Of a stretch of DNA of 64,000 bases, positions 1-9,123 are shown in pieces. The stretch is taken from positions 237,902 to 301,901 of the forward strand of contig JABGYH010000007.1 in NCBI GenBank assembly GCA_018675335.1. Reading direction: 5' to 3'. The notes under the pieces are model-generated. The model did no database searches, had not been told where the DNA came from, and worked only from the letters and a program-made list of their open reading frames with translations. The first letter of the stretch is position 1; every line of letters starts with the position of its first letter. Source of the stretch: Candidatus Woesearchaeota archaeon. GTDB taxonomy: Archaea > Nanobdellota > Nanobdellia > Woesearchaeales > UBA11576. Both the position numbers and the translations under genes were made by a program.

Positions 1-1443
1 CGCAAGACCTAATTTTAGTGCTGCGAGGAATCTAATATCTGTTGAGTGAGCCGAGATTGGATTACCTTCTGAAGCAACGTTTGCCGAGTCCCACACGTCT
101 GCTAAATTTGCAGGCACTGTATTTGGCGCGAAAAATAATTTTTCATAAGTTGTAGTAGTTGTTTCATCTAAATCTATACCAATACCTAATCCCAGAGCAA
201 AATATAAACCATGTTTGTCATTACCTAAAAATCTCAAGTCACTGGTAAACATTAAGTCTAGAAGCGTTGTATCTGTCGAGGTAAAATCTTTATGACCTCC
301 ATAAAGGCCCATAGGATCTTCAGGATTCGGAGTTGAAATATCAGGAGTTCCAACAGAATCGCTACTTTTACCACCTGCAAGCATTAAGTCTAACCCAAAT
401 AACCAGAATCCATTAAATTTAGGAAGATCAAGTTTAGCAGAAAGATATGCACCATGAGCACCACCACCAAATCCAGTATAACCTGCGCCAATTGGTAAAA
501 ACCAATCACGATCAGATGTGACTTCTTTTGGAAGATCAACAGGAGCATCATCTTTTGGAAGATCAACAGGAGCATCATCTTTTGGAAGATCAACAGGAGC
601 ATCATCTTTTGGCGCATATTGCATCACAAAATCAATAACTTGCTGAGGAACTTTTAATCCACCTGCTTCATACATCCCCAATATATAATTATTAGGAACC
701 CGCACTAACATATTAGTAGGAATCATTAAATGATTATATTGAGTATCCCCATCAGAAAATTGCATCCATAATTTAGAATCACGAATTGCTCTCAAAGATT
801 TACCACGAGTATCTTTCTTAGCAGAAGATACTATATCCCAAATATTACCATCAGTTGTAAAAACTAATTTAACTGTTTCAGGATCTAGTGTTCTATTGTA
901 AGAAGGATTATCTGAATTTGCATAATTAAATAATACTAACGCCTTTGCAGGACCTGCAGTATCTTGATTTAATCTAAGTGCATTGAATAAATCTGCCCAT
1001 ACAGTATACTTAGATTTGGTTTTATAACCATCTGAAAGATTTACTGGACCTACTGCACCTTCAGGAATTAAATTTTGAACTGGTCCTGCTTTTCCAGGAG
1101 CTTGCATATAAACCCTAAGTTCAACAGGGAGAGTATCATTAACATCAGGAGTTGCTAAATTTGGCATTTGAACTGCTTGAGTATCCATAAAAAGAAAATG
1201 ATGTTCTGGCAGTACATCCATATCAGCATGAAGTAATTTTAGACCAGTTTGACAAACTGCACTCTCTAAACTTGCAACACAATGAGGTGCCAGTGCCTTT
1301 GCTCTTTGTTCAAATAATTGTTGCTGAGCTCCAGGAGTTGGAGGAACAGGACTTTTTTGCTTAGCTAAAGCATCTCCAGCATAGCCTAACGTTGCGATTG
1401 TAGCAGCAGCAGTAAGAAAAGTTGTAACACCTTTTGAATTCAT
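1..1443 (-). CDS. Secreted/surface protein with signal peptide, carboxy-terminal end outside the window
   Basis: This frame is open from an ATG at 1443 down to base 1 without a stop (481 codons), so the gene continues beyond the left edge. Residues 1-28 look like a signal peptide: a Lys at position 4, a hydrophobic Ala/Thr/Leu stretch and an Ala-Leu-Ala cleavage site. The mature part is rich in Gly, Asp, Thr and alternating hydrophobic residues, with several Leu/Gly/Asp segments that suggest beta-structure. It carries three copies of a nine-residue PVDLPKDDA repeat. Two Cys flank a short stretch near residues 54-65. I do not recognise the family. It is divergently transcribed from the lipid reductase gene. 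A surface role is inferred from the signal peptide alone. Confidence 0.75.
   Translation of the reverse strand, partial: MNSKGVTTFLTAAATIATLGYAGDALAKQKSPVPPTPGAQQQLFEQRAKALAPHCVASLESAVCQTGLKLLHADMDVLPEHHFLFMDTQAVQMPNLATPDVNDTLPVELRVYMQAPGKAGPVQNLIPEGAVGPVNLSDGYKTKSKYTVWADLFNALRLNQDTAGPAKALVLFNYANSDNPSYNRTLDPETVKLVFTTDGNIWDIVSSAKKDTRGKSLRAIRDSKLWMQFSDGDTQYNHLMIPTNMLVRVPNNYILGMYEAGGLKVPQQVIDFVMQYAPKDDAPVDLPKDDAPVDLPKDDAPVDLPKEVTSDRDWFLPIGAGYTGFGGGAHGAYLSAKLDLPKFNGFWLFGLDLMLAGGKSSDSVGTPDISTPNPEDPMGLYGGHKDFTSTDTTLLDLMFTSDLRFLGNDKHGLYFALGLGIGIDLDETTTTTYEKLFFAPNTVPANLADVWDSANVASEGNPISAHSTDIRFLAALKLGLA
526..606 (-). repeat. Three perfect 27-bp tandem repeats inside the secreted protein gene
   Basis: Units lie at 526-552, 553-579 and 580-606 and are identical; the following bases start a fourth unit that diverges after six bases. 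Each unit encodes PVDLPKDDA in frame, an acidic, proline-containing linker between two globular parts. The copy number could vary by slippage without breaking the frame. Confidence 0.95.
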
Positions 1444-1757
1444 TTTATTTAAACCTCGTAAAATTGTTTTATTAAACATTAATAAGGATCTTATTCGTTT
1501 TAAACGATTCAAATAAGTTTAAAGCCCGTTCTACTATATAGATAGAGCTTTTTTCACTTATAAGTCTTTAAAAAACCCCCAATAAATATAATTAAGCGTA
1601 AAGTACCTAACAACTCGTTATTATATAAAATTTACGTTTTGTTGTTATTAAACGGGACTAAATGTGGGTCTTTATTATATAGTGAACAAATATCCATTAA
1701 TTTACTTGCATCTTCCGAGCAAGATATATAAATAATTCTCTTTTAAACAAAAAAAAT
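1444..1757. promoter_or_regulatory. Divergent promoter region
   Basis: This 314-bp stretch has no gene. A clear TATA box, ATATATAAAT, lies at about 1724-1733, some 25 bases before the ATG at 1758, so that gene is probably transcribed almost leaderless. On the minus strand, AT-rich TATA-like sequence lies around 1465-1490 ahead of the secreted protein. Nothing else is recognisable. Confidence 0.6.
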
Positions 1758-2972
1758 ATGTCCAAAAACCGCAATACTCCAAAACTTACTATATTAATCA
1801 TAGGTGCAGGACCCATAGGAAGCCATACTGGATTTGAACTAGCTAAAATTTACAAACAAACAAAAATACCAACACAAATATACTTATATGATAAAAAGAA
1901 AAAAATTGGAAGTCCAATACAATGCACAGGAATAATAACAAAAGATATCAAAAAATACATTAATTATAACGAGTTAAAACAAAAAAAAATAATTGTCAAT
2001 GAACTCAAACAATTAAAAGTTATTGCACCTAATGGAAAATACATACTACTGAAAACAAAAGATATAGTAATTAATCGAGAAAAATTTGACCAACATTTAT
2101 TTTTGCAAGCAAAAAACAACGGAGTGAAAACTTTTTTAGAACACAAACTAATTTCAATTAATAAACAAAAAAAAGAAGCCAATTTTTTAAACAACGGAAA
2201 AACAAAAAAACAAAAATATGATATTCTAATTGGTTGTGATGGACCAAATTCAATTGTTGCAAAAACCATCGGAGTCAAATACCAATACTGGGTCGGAGTT
2301 CAAGAAGTATGTAAAATCATAACTCCCCCTGCTAAAAAAAATCAAAATCTAATTCAAAATTTTGATCATACTACCTATGAAGTTTACTTAGGAACAAAGT
2401 ATTCAGGATTTTTTGGATGGCAAGTTCCAGAAAGTAAAAACACCACGATAATTGGAGTTGCTTCACAAAAAAACATTAAAGAAAAATTTAAAAAATTAAA
2501 AGAAGAATTACAAAAAAATAATAATTATAAAAAAATTGAAACACAAGGTGGACTTATTCCAATTTATGATCCGAAGCAAAAAATAAGTGATTCCCATGCA
2601 GGAATTTTTTTGATTGGTGATAGTGCAGGACAAGTAAAAGCGACAACAGGAGGGGGAATAATTCCAGGATTAATTGCCTCCAACAGTTTTGTAAAGTCAG
2701 TAAAATACAACAAAACTGACTTAAAAAAGCTTAATTTACAATATAACAAAAATCTAAGAAACCTAAATTTTAAACTTAGACTTCATTTGACAATAAGACA
2801 AATTTTAAACAAATTTAACAATGAGGATTATAATTTATTAATTCTTCAATTTAACAATCCAAAAATTAAAAAACTTCTCAGAGAAGAAACACGAGACAAC
2901 CCTTTAAAATTAATTTGTAAAATATTAATATTTAACCCAAGTTTATTGCGCTTTATAAATAAACTATTTTAA
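1758..2972 (+). CDS. Geranylgeranyl reductase family protein (archaeal lipid saturation)
   Basis: The protein is a FAD-dependent reductase of the geranylgeranyl reductase family, which in archaea hydrogenates the isoprenoid chains of membrane lipids or of polyprenol carriers. The dinucleotide-binding motif GAGPIG is near residues 17-22, followed by an acidic strand end (YLYDKK) and the family's SPIQCTG segment with its conserved Cys. A second FAD motif, GDSAGQVKATTGGG, is near residues 287-300 and is diagnostic of the family. Length (404 aa) is normal. It is followed after 155 bp by aglB; saturation of the dolichol carrier is a plausible link but is inference. The start is supported by the TATA box just upstream. 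Confidence 0.9.
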   Translation: MSKNRNTPKLTILIIGAGPIGSHTGFELAKIYKQTKIPTQIYLYDKKKKIGSPIQCTGIITKDIKKYINYNELKQKKIIVNELKQLKVIAPNGKYILLKTKDIVINREKFDQHLFLQAKNNGVKTFLEHKLISINKQKKEANFLNNGKTKKQKYDILIGCDGPNSIVAKTIGVKYQYWVGVQEVCKIITPPAKKNQNLIQNFDHTTYEVYLGTKYSGFFGWQVPESKNTTIIGVASQKNIKEKFKKLKEELQKNNNYKKIETQGGLIPIYDPKQKISDSHAGIFLIGDSAGQVKATTGGGIIPGLIASNSFVKSVKYNKTDLKKLNLQYNKNLRNLNFKLRLHLTIRQILNKFNNEDYNLLILQFNNPKIKKLLREETRDNPLKLICKILIFNPSLLRFINKLF

Positions 2973-3127
2973 AACTCTTAAAAATTCAATAATGAAATAA
3001 AATTTAAAATTGACTAGAATATAAAAGAAAGAAAATGTTTATAAAATAAGGGAAATTTGATCAACAAAAAGAGGGCAAAAAATCAAAATCATTCTAAAAT
3101 CAGAAAAAAGGCACAAGAGGACATAAA

Positions 3128-6073
3128 ATGACCAAAAAACACACTCACACAAAAAAAGATACTGCAGAAAAAAACAAAAAAAATATTGTTTCTAAACTCA
3201 AGCATAAACTGACTAATCTAAAAAAAACTAAACTTGATAAAAAAAATCAAACTAATACTCACACACATACTAAAAATCAAAATTCAGAAGAAGATAACAG
3301 TGAAACAGTAAATGTTAATTATAAACCTGCACTGAATGCTTCCATTAACTTTTTCAAAAAATACGGATTCGTATTATTAATATTAATTCCTATGTTTTTT
3401 GCAATATTTTTTAGAATGTATCCGGCATACTTGCCAATTACAGATCAATGGGCAACAGATACAGTAGAAAATTATTATAAACAACAAATCGCAGGACAAA
3501 TAAATTCTCAATATCCTCATCTGCCTGATGCAAATAAACAAAGTTTAATCAATGCTGAATGGACAAAATTTAGTTCTCAAAATAAAGAGCTATTATTTGA
3601 TCAAATATCCACTACCTCTGCAGATTTTAAGTCCCATTTTCAAGATGATACGGGGCAAACATACTTGCTTGCAATTGATCCGTACTTATGGTATGGTTTC
3701 GGCAAAAATCAATTAGAGTGCGGCAATTCAGGTTGTGATTTAAGAGAAGATAATAATTATTACAGTTATAGAAACGGACGTAAAGGAATTGCAAATGAAA
3801 GTAATTTTGTGACAACACTCGGATTATTAATTCATAAAATTTCTAAAATTTTTGGCAATAATTCATTATTATTTGCATTTTTTTTAATTCCCGTTGTAAT
3901 GATATCATTATCAATTATACCTGCATTTTTCATAGGGAAAAAATTGGGCGGAAACATAGGTGGATTTTTTGCAGGCCTTATCGTAGCGATAAATGCCGCA
4001 TTACTTAGCAGAACCCCTGGAGGATTTTCAGACACTGACTCTGCAAATATATTAATGCCACTATTAATCATGTGGTTTTTTTTAGAAGCATTTTACTCAC
4101 AAAATTGGAAAAAAACAACAGGTTATTCAATCCTGGGGGGGATTTCATTTTATATTTATGTTAATATGTGGAGCGTATCACACATATTTGATTTTATTCT
4201 TGTGGGAACAATATTATATTTTGGAGTTGTCTTGTTAACCCACATATGGAAAAAAAGAGATTTGCCAAATTCACTAATAACCACCTGGAATGAAACAAAA
4301 ATAAATTTAGCTAAATCCGGATTATTTTTAGGAATTTCACTTATTTGTTTAGTTATTGCCAAATCCTGGAGCATAATTCCTAAATTATTTGAGGACATAA
4401 TTAGATTTATTATGATTAAAGATGTTGCAATATCTACTGTTTGGCCAAATGTAATGACTACAGTTGCAGAGTTTAACACAGTTCCTTTAAGTCAAATTAT
4501 CGCACAAATGGGCGGCACAATTTTATTTACAATTGCAATTATTGGATTAATATTAGCCGCATTTGTAAAAGATTTAAAAGATAAATATTATATTATGTAT
4601 TCTGCATTGTTAATCATTTGGTTTTTAGGAACTGCCTATAGTTTTACAAAAGGAATAAGATTTGCGATTTTAATGGTTCCAGCATTTGCAGTTGCAACAG
4701 GAGTTGGATTAGGACTTATTTACAAATATGGAAGTGAAATTATTAGTAAAGGAATTCATTTAAATAAAAAAATAACTCAAATTTTAATTTTGTCAGTATT
4801 CATGTTAATTATGATTCCCCAATTTCAAGCAGCACATAATGTTGCAACTCATGAAGTTCCAAGTTATAATGATGCATGGGACAAAGCATTAAACAATATC
4901 AAAACAGATGCTGAAGATGGAATTGGATATATAACCACCTGGTGGGATTTCGGACATTGGTTTGTTGCAAAAGGAATTCGAGTAACGTTTGATGGGGGAA
5001 ATCAGGGAGAACGAATTCATTGGGTTGGAAAAAGTTTGCTTACGAATGATGAGAATTTATCTGCAGGAATATTAAGAATGCTTAATTGCGGTCAAGAAGA
5101 TGCACCGCACGTAATTGAAAAGTATGTTTCTGGAGATACAGTAAAAGCAATAAAAATTCTTAATGAAATTATGACTGTTGAAAAAACAGAAGCTCAACAA
5201 AAACTAGAACAATATGGATTTAGTCAAGCTCAAATAATTGAAGTTTTAAAAACAACTCATTGTGAAAATTTACTTCCACAGTATGTTATTGCATCAGAAG
5301 ATATGGTTGGAAAATCAGGAGTGTGGGGACATTTTGGAAGCTGGGATTTTAAAAGAGCTGAAATGTGGCAAACCGTTAGAAATTTAGAATATACTCCTGC
5401 AATTGAATTAATGACCACTAAATATGAACTTGATTCAATCACCGCAGACAAATATTATTTTGAAATAAAAAAAACTGATGGAGATCAATGGATTGCACCT
5501 TGGCCAAGATATATTGGTACTGGAGGGTGTAATGTTCAAAATGCAATTGCCTCTTGCGTAGCAAATGTGGGAGGACAACAAATACCTGTAGAAATAAATT
5601 TAAAAACATTTGATGCAAAAATTCCAACAAATAATGAAAAAAATATTAAACCTAATTCAATTGTTTATGTATTTGAAGACGATGTTTTAAACAAAGAGTT
5701 CTCCACAAATAACCACATAGAATTAGCTGGATTTTCAGTTATTTTAAGACAATTTTCGGATGGTTATTCCATTGTTTTGAGTGATCCTGAACAAGCACAC
5801 AGTATTTTTACCAGATTATTTTTCTTTAATGGACATGGACTTACAAAAATAAAACCATTCGATTACCAAAAACAATTTTCTGCAGGAGATATTAAAACGT
5901 ACAAACTTGATTGGAATAGTGAAGAAAAGGTAATTATTTATGAAACACCTGCAGCATCAGAAATTATCGTAACTGAAATTAATGGAACAATGGAACCAGT
6001 TCAAGAATTAAACGAAAATACGTCAAATAATAATTTAATACAAAAAAATCAAACCAATTTAACAGCAGAATAA
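3128..6073 (+). CDS. aglB: Oligosaccharyltransferase AglB (STT3 family)
   Basis: AglB transfers a lipid-linked glycan to Asn in N-X-S/T sequons on the outside of the cell. The first 70 residues are Lys/Thr/His-rich and cytosolic; about a dozen membrane segments follow up to residue 560, then a soluble domain. The catalytic DPYLW motif of the first external loop starts at Asp184, a second Asp-x-Asp lies at about 302-304, and the sequon-binding WWDFG motif sits at 605-609. Length (981 aa) fits archaeal AglB. It ends one base before the glycosyltransferase start and heads the glycan operon. The AGAGGACAT sequence before the ATG gives weak Shine-Dalgarno support; a TATA-like sequence lies near 3038-3047. 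Confidence 0.95.
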   Translation: MTKKHTHTKKDTAEKNKKNIVSKLKHKLTNLKKTKLDKKNQTNTHTHTKNQNSEEDNSETVNVNYKPALNASINFFKKYGFVLLILIPMFFAIFFRMYPAYLPITDQWATDTVENYYKQQIAGQINSQYPHLPDANKQSLINAEWTKFSSQNKELLFDQISTTSADFKSHFQDDTGQTYLLAIDPYLWYGFGKNQLECGNSGCDLREDNNYYSYRNGRKGIANESNFVTTLGLLIHKISKIFGNNSLLFAFFLIPVVMISLSIIPAFFIGKKLGGNIGGFFAGLIVAINAALLSRTPGGFSDTDSANILMPLLIMWFFLEAFYSQNWKKTTGYSILGGISFYIYVNMWSVSHIFDFILVGTILYFGVVLLTHIWKKRDLPNSLITTWNETKINLAKSGLFLGISLICLVIAKSWSIIPKLFEDIIRFIMIKDVAISTVWPNVMTTVAEFNTVPLSQIIAQMGGTILFTIAIIGLILAAFVKDLKDKYYIMYSALLIIWFLGTAYSFTKGIRFAILMVPAFAVATGVGLGLIYKYGSEIISKGIHLNKKITQILILSVFMLIMIPQFQAAHNVATHEVPSYNDAWDKALNNIKTDAEDGIGYITTWWDFGHWFVAKGIRVTFDGGNQGERIHWVGKSLLTNDENLSAGILRMLNCGQEDAPHVIEKYVSGDTVKAIKILNEIMTVEKTEAQQKLEQYGFSQAQIIEVLKTTHCENLLPQYVIASEDMVGKSGVWGHFGSWDFKRAEMWQTVRNLEYTPAIELMTTKYELDSITADKYYFEIKKTDGDQWIAPWPRYIGTGGCNVQNAIASCVANVGGQQIPVEINLKTFDAKIPTNNEKNIKPNSIVYVFEDDVLNKEFSTNNHIELAGFSVILRQFSDGYSIVLSDPEQAHSIFTRLFFFNGHGLTKIKPFDYQKQFSAGDIKTYKLDWNSEEKVIIYETPAASEIIVTEINGTMEPVQELNENTSNNNLIQKNQTNLTAE

Positions 6074-6074
6074 A

Positions 6075-6737
6075 ATGAACAAACATACTTGGGTAGTAAT
6101 ACCCGCATACAATGAAGAAAAAAAAATTGGCGCAGTTATAAATAAAGTAAAAAAAATTTGTAAAAATATTGTAGTCGTTGATGATGGGAGTAAAGATAAC
6201 ACGTATGAACTTGCCAAATCTAAGAAGGTAACTGCATTAAAACACATTATTAATTTAGGAAAAGGAAGTGCAGCAAAAACTGGTTGTGACTATGTTTTTA
6301 AACAAAATGGACAAGTAATGATTTTAATTGATGCTGATGGGCAACACAAACCTGAAGATATCCCCCGATTTTTAACACAAATTAACAAAGGAAATGACAT
6401 AGTATTTGGATATCGTAGCAGAACAAAAAAAATGCCCGCAGTATTTAGATTTGGAAATTGGTTTATTAACAAAGTAACTGAAATTTTATATGAGATAAAA
6501 ATAAAAGATTCGCAATCAGGATATCGTGCATTCACTTCAGAATCATATACTAAAATTAGATGGAACTCAACAGATTATAGCATGGAAAGTGAAATGATTG
6601 CAAATGTTGGAAAAAATAAGTTGAAATATAGCGAAATACCAATTGCAACAATTTATTCAGACGATTATAAAGGAACCACCATTTTTGATGGAATAAAAAT
6701 TGTTTGGAATATGTTAATTTGGAGATTAGAAAAATGA
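6075..6737 (+). CDS. GT2 glycosyltransferase, dolichol-phosphate mannosyl/glucosyltransferase-like
   Basis: This is a family 2 glycosyltransferase of the DPM1/DPG synthase type, expected to move a sugar from a nucleotide donor to polyprenol phosphate on the inner membrane face. The PAYNEE motif is at residues 10-15, the nucleotide-binding VVDDGS at 34-39, and the metal-binding Asp-Ala-Asp at 86-88 followed by GQHKPED. The QSGYRAF acceptor region is near residue 151. It has no carboxy-terminal membrane segments, so it is the short soluble form. It begins one base after aglB stops and overlaps the next gene by ATGA, consistent with one operon. Confidence 0.9.
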   Translation: MNKHTWVVIPAYNEEKKIGAVINKVKKICKNIVVVDDGSKDNTYELAKSKKVTALKHIINLGKGSAAKTGCDYVFKQNGQVMILIDADGQHKPEDIPRFLTQINKGNDIVFGYRSRTKKMPAVFRFGNWFINKVTEILYEIKIKDSQSGYRAFTSESYTKIRWNSTDYSMESEMIANVGKNKLKYSEIPIATIYSDDYKGTTIFDGIKIVWNMLIWRLEK

Positions 6738-7099
6738 ATTCGATATTAGGAATACAAATTTTAGGAGTATTATTTGTTTTATTTATGGCATATTTAACGT
6801 TTTTGCACCAAAAAAGAAAAAACATATGCAAAAAAGAAACAATCATGTGGATTTTTGTATGGATTGTCGCATTAATTTTGTTTATAATACCCAACATTCT
6901 AGATTTTTTTGTTAAAGGAGTTTTACAATTAGAACGACGAATAGATTTTTTTATAATAATCGGAATTATGTTTTTTATGGGTCTCAGTTATTATGATCAC
7001 ATCATGACTAACAAAACACAAAAAAAAGTAGAATATTTAGTTAGAAAAATTGCAATTGAACGTAAAAATTTTGTTAGCAAAATAAATAAGAAAAAATGA
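6734..7099 (+). CDS. DUF2304 family membrane protein
   Basis: A protein of about 121 aa with three hydrophobic segments and a Lys-rich basic tail. The pattern (short helix, IMW-containing helix, a conserved middle with Ile/Phe, then an amphipathic tail) is that of DUF2304 proteins, which sit next to DPM1-type GT2 enzymes in bacteria and archaea and probably aid their membrane binding. A longer frame starts at 6704, but the ATG at 6734 overlaps the stop of the GT2 gene as ATGA and is the better start. It overlaps the epimerase in the same way. Confidence 0.8.
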   Translation: MNSILGIQILGVLFVLFMAYLTFLHQKRKNICKKETIMWIFVWIVALILFIIPNILDFFVKGVLQLERRIDFFIIIGIMFFMGLSYYDHIMTNKTQKKVEYLVRKIAIERKNFVSKINKKK

Positions 7100-8013
7100 A
7101 AATATTAGTTACTGGAGGAGCAGGATTTATTGGAAGTCATGTTGTAGATTTATTAATAGAAAACAATCATGAAGTAACAATTATTGATGATTTATCAACC
7201 GGACTTGCAGAGCATATAAATCCCAAAGCAGATTTTTTTGAAAAAAGCATAACCGATCCAGAAATAATAAACATATTTAAAAATAAACATATAGAAATAT
7301 TAATTCATCATGCAGCACAAGTTGATGTCAGAAAATCAATTTTAGAACCCGCATTAGATGCAGAAATTAATATTATTGGCTCAATAAATTTATTTGATTG
7401 CTGTAGAAAAACAGGAGTAAAAAAAATAATATTAGCTTCTTCCTGCGGGGTTTATGGAAATCCTAAATATCTTCCCTGTGATGAAGAACACCCAATAAAT
7501 CCACTTTCAAATTATGCAATAAGTAAATATGCTATTGAACTTTTTTTACGACAAATGGCTCAATTAAATAAAATAGATCACACAATTTTAAGATATGCTA
7601 ATGTTTACGGACCCAGACAGTCAATAAAAGGAGAAGCAGGAGTTGTATCCATATTCATTAAAAAAATGCTAAACATTCAAGCTTGTAAAATATTTGGAGA
7701 TGGAGATCAAACAAGAGACTTAGTTTATGTTAAAGATGTCGCACATGCAAACTTACTCGCAATTAGTTCTAATGTTAAATTGGCAAACATAGGAACTCAA
7801 CATAGCATTTCAATTATGAAATTACATAATAAATTACAAAAAATATCTGAAACGGACATGAACCCCATTTTTGAACCCTCCATCGAAGGAGAAATAAAAG
7901 ATTCGGTCTTGACAAAAATAATTGCAAAAGAACAATTAAATTGGGAACCCACAATTAAAATTGAAGAGGGATTAAAAAAAACATTTGACTGGTTTAAAAA
8001 TAAAGCAAAATGA
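7096..8013 (+). CDS. NAD-dependent sugar-nucleotide epimerase/dehydratase (GalE-like)
   Basis: An extended short-chain dehydrogenase acting on nucleotide sugars. The Rossmann motif TGGAGFIGSH lies at residues 6-15, the catalytic Ser is in SSCGVYG near 115-116, and the catalytic YAISK pair is Tyr140/Lys144. RYANVYGPRQ near 170 is typical of UDP-glucose 4-epimerase-like enzymes. Length (305 aa) is normal. It probably supplies a hexose or uronic acid donor to the neighbouring glycosyltransferases. Which epimer it makes cannot be read from the sequence. Confidence 0.88.
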   Translation: MKILVTGGAGFIGSHVVDLLIENNHEVTIIDDLSTGLAEHINPKADFFEKSITDPEIINIFKNKHIEILIHHAAQVDVRKSILEPALDAEINIIGSINLFDCCRKTGVKKIILASSCGVYGNPKYLPCDEEHPINPLSNYAISKYAIELFLRQMAQLNKIDHTILRYANVYGPRQSIKGEAGVVSIFIKKMLNIQACKIFGDGDQTRDLVYVKDVAHANLLAISSNVKLANIGTQHSISIMKLHNKLQKISETDMNPIFEPSIEGEIKDSVLTKIIAKEQLNWEPTIKIEEGLKKTFDWFKNKAK

Positions 8014-9122
8014 AAATATTAATTTTTACAACCCATTTTTATCCCTACTTAGGCGGTTTAGAAAAATACGTATTAGAATTATCTAAAAGACTAATTAAAA
8101 AAGGAATTTCAGTTGATATCATAACATTTAATGATAAAAAAATTAAAGAATTTGAAAATTATGAAGGCATTAATATTTATAGACTGCCTTGCTGGAATGT
8201 TTTAGGAGAAGTTTATTCAATACCCAGATTAAATAAAAAAACAAGAACCCTTTTGAAAAAACTAAGTGAACAAAATTATGACTTTGTTAACACACATACT
8301 CGATTTTTTACGAGCTCTTGGCTGGGAATGTGTTTTGCGAAAAAATATGAAATTAAATTAATTCACGCCGAACATGGCAATACATTTGTGCAACACCCAA
8401 ATAAACTAATTGAAATATTTGCTCGGGTTTATGATCAAACTATTGGACGTAAAATATTTAAAAATGCTTGGAAAGTTATTGGAGTGAGTAAACCGTGTAT
8501 TGATTTTGCAATAAAACTAGGCGCCAATCGAAAAAAAACAACTATTGTCCATAACAGCATAGATATAACAAAATTCAAATCTCATCGAAAAATAAACAAA
8601 GAAATAAAAAAAATTGTGTTTGTTGGACGTCTAATTAAAGCAAAAGGCTTAACAGAATTAATTAGTTCAGTTAAAAAGCTTAATGTTGAGCTACACATAG
8701 TTGGTGATGGACCTAGCAAAAAAGAATTAAAAAAATTAAGTTTGATGCTTGATGTGAAAACTACATTTTATGGCTTTCAAGAAGAAACTAATGTAAAAAA
8801 AATACTAGCTAAAATGGACTTGTTTGTTAATCCATCATATTCTGAAGGATTACCAACTTCAGTTTTAGAAGCAGGCGCTATGGGATTACCAGTGATTGCT
8901 ACAGATGTTGGAGGAACAAATGAAATTATTTTGGATTCGACAATGGGGTGGTTAATTAAACCAAAAAATATAAAACAATTAAGAAATAAAATAAAACAAG
9001 CAATTGATAATCTTGATGTAACAGTGCGAAAAGGAAAAAAATTGCAAAAACATATTATTGCCAATTTTAATTGGAATAAAACCACAGAAACATTTATTGA
9101 ACTTTTATCTAATAAATTTTAA
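8010..9122 (+). CDS. GT4 family glycosyltransferase
   Basis: A retaining GT-B fold glycosyltransferase. The amino-terminal domain has the typical FYPYLGGLEKYVLEL opening (residues 10-24). The carboxy-terminal domain starts at about residue 205 with IVFVGRLIKAKG, and the donor-binding site is PSYSEGLPTSVLEAGAMG near residue 272, with the two Glu of the EX7E motif. It overlaps the epimerase by ATGA and is followed after one base by another GT4 gene. It should extend a lipid-linked glycan in the cytosol; donor and acceptor are unknown. Confidence 0.9.
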   Translation: MKILIFTTHFYPYLGGLEKYVLELSKRLIKKGISVDIITFNDKKIKEFENYEGINIYRLPCWNVLGEVYSIPRLNKKTRTLLKKLSEQNYDFVNTHTRFFTSSWLGMCFAKKYEIKLIHAEHGNTFVQHPNKLIEIFARVYDQTIGRKIFKNAWKVIGVSKPCIDFAIKLGANRKKTTIVHNSIDITKFKSHRKINKEIKKIVFVGRLIKAKGLTELISSVKKLNVELHIVGDGPSKKELKKLSLMLDVKTTFYGFQEETNVKKILAKMDLFVNPSYSEGLPTSVLEAGAMGLPVIATDVGGTNEIILDSTMGWLIKPKNIKQLRNKIKQAIDNLDVTVRKGKKLQKHIIANFNWNKTTETFIELLSNKF

Positions 9123-9123
9123 A

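Noticed and set aside
390-617. Minus-strand frame encoding a repeated KMMLLLIFQ peptide
   Set aside because: It is a shadow of the tandem repeats in the real secreted-protein frame, which is open for 481 codons on the same strand.
9058-9123. Longer amino terminus of the second GT4 protein
   Set aside because: It lies wholly within the preceding GT4 gene, and the ATG at 9124 fits operon spacing.
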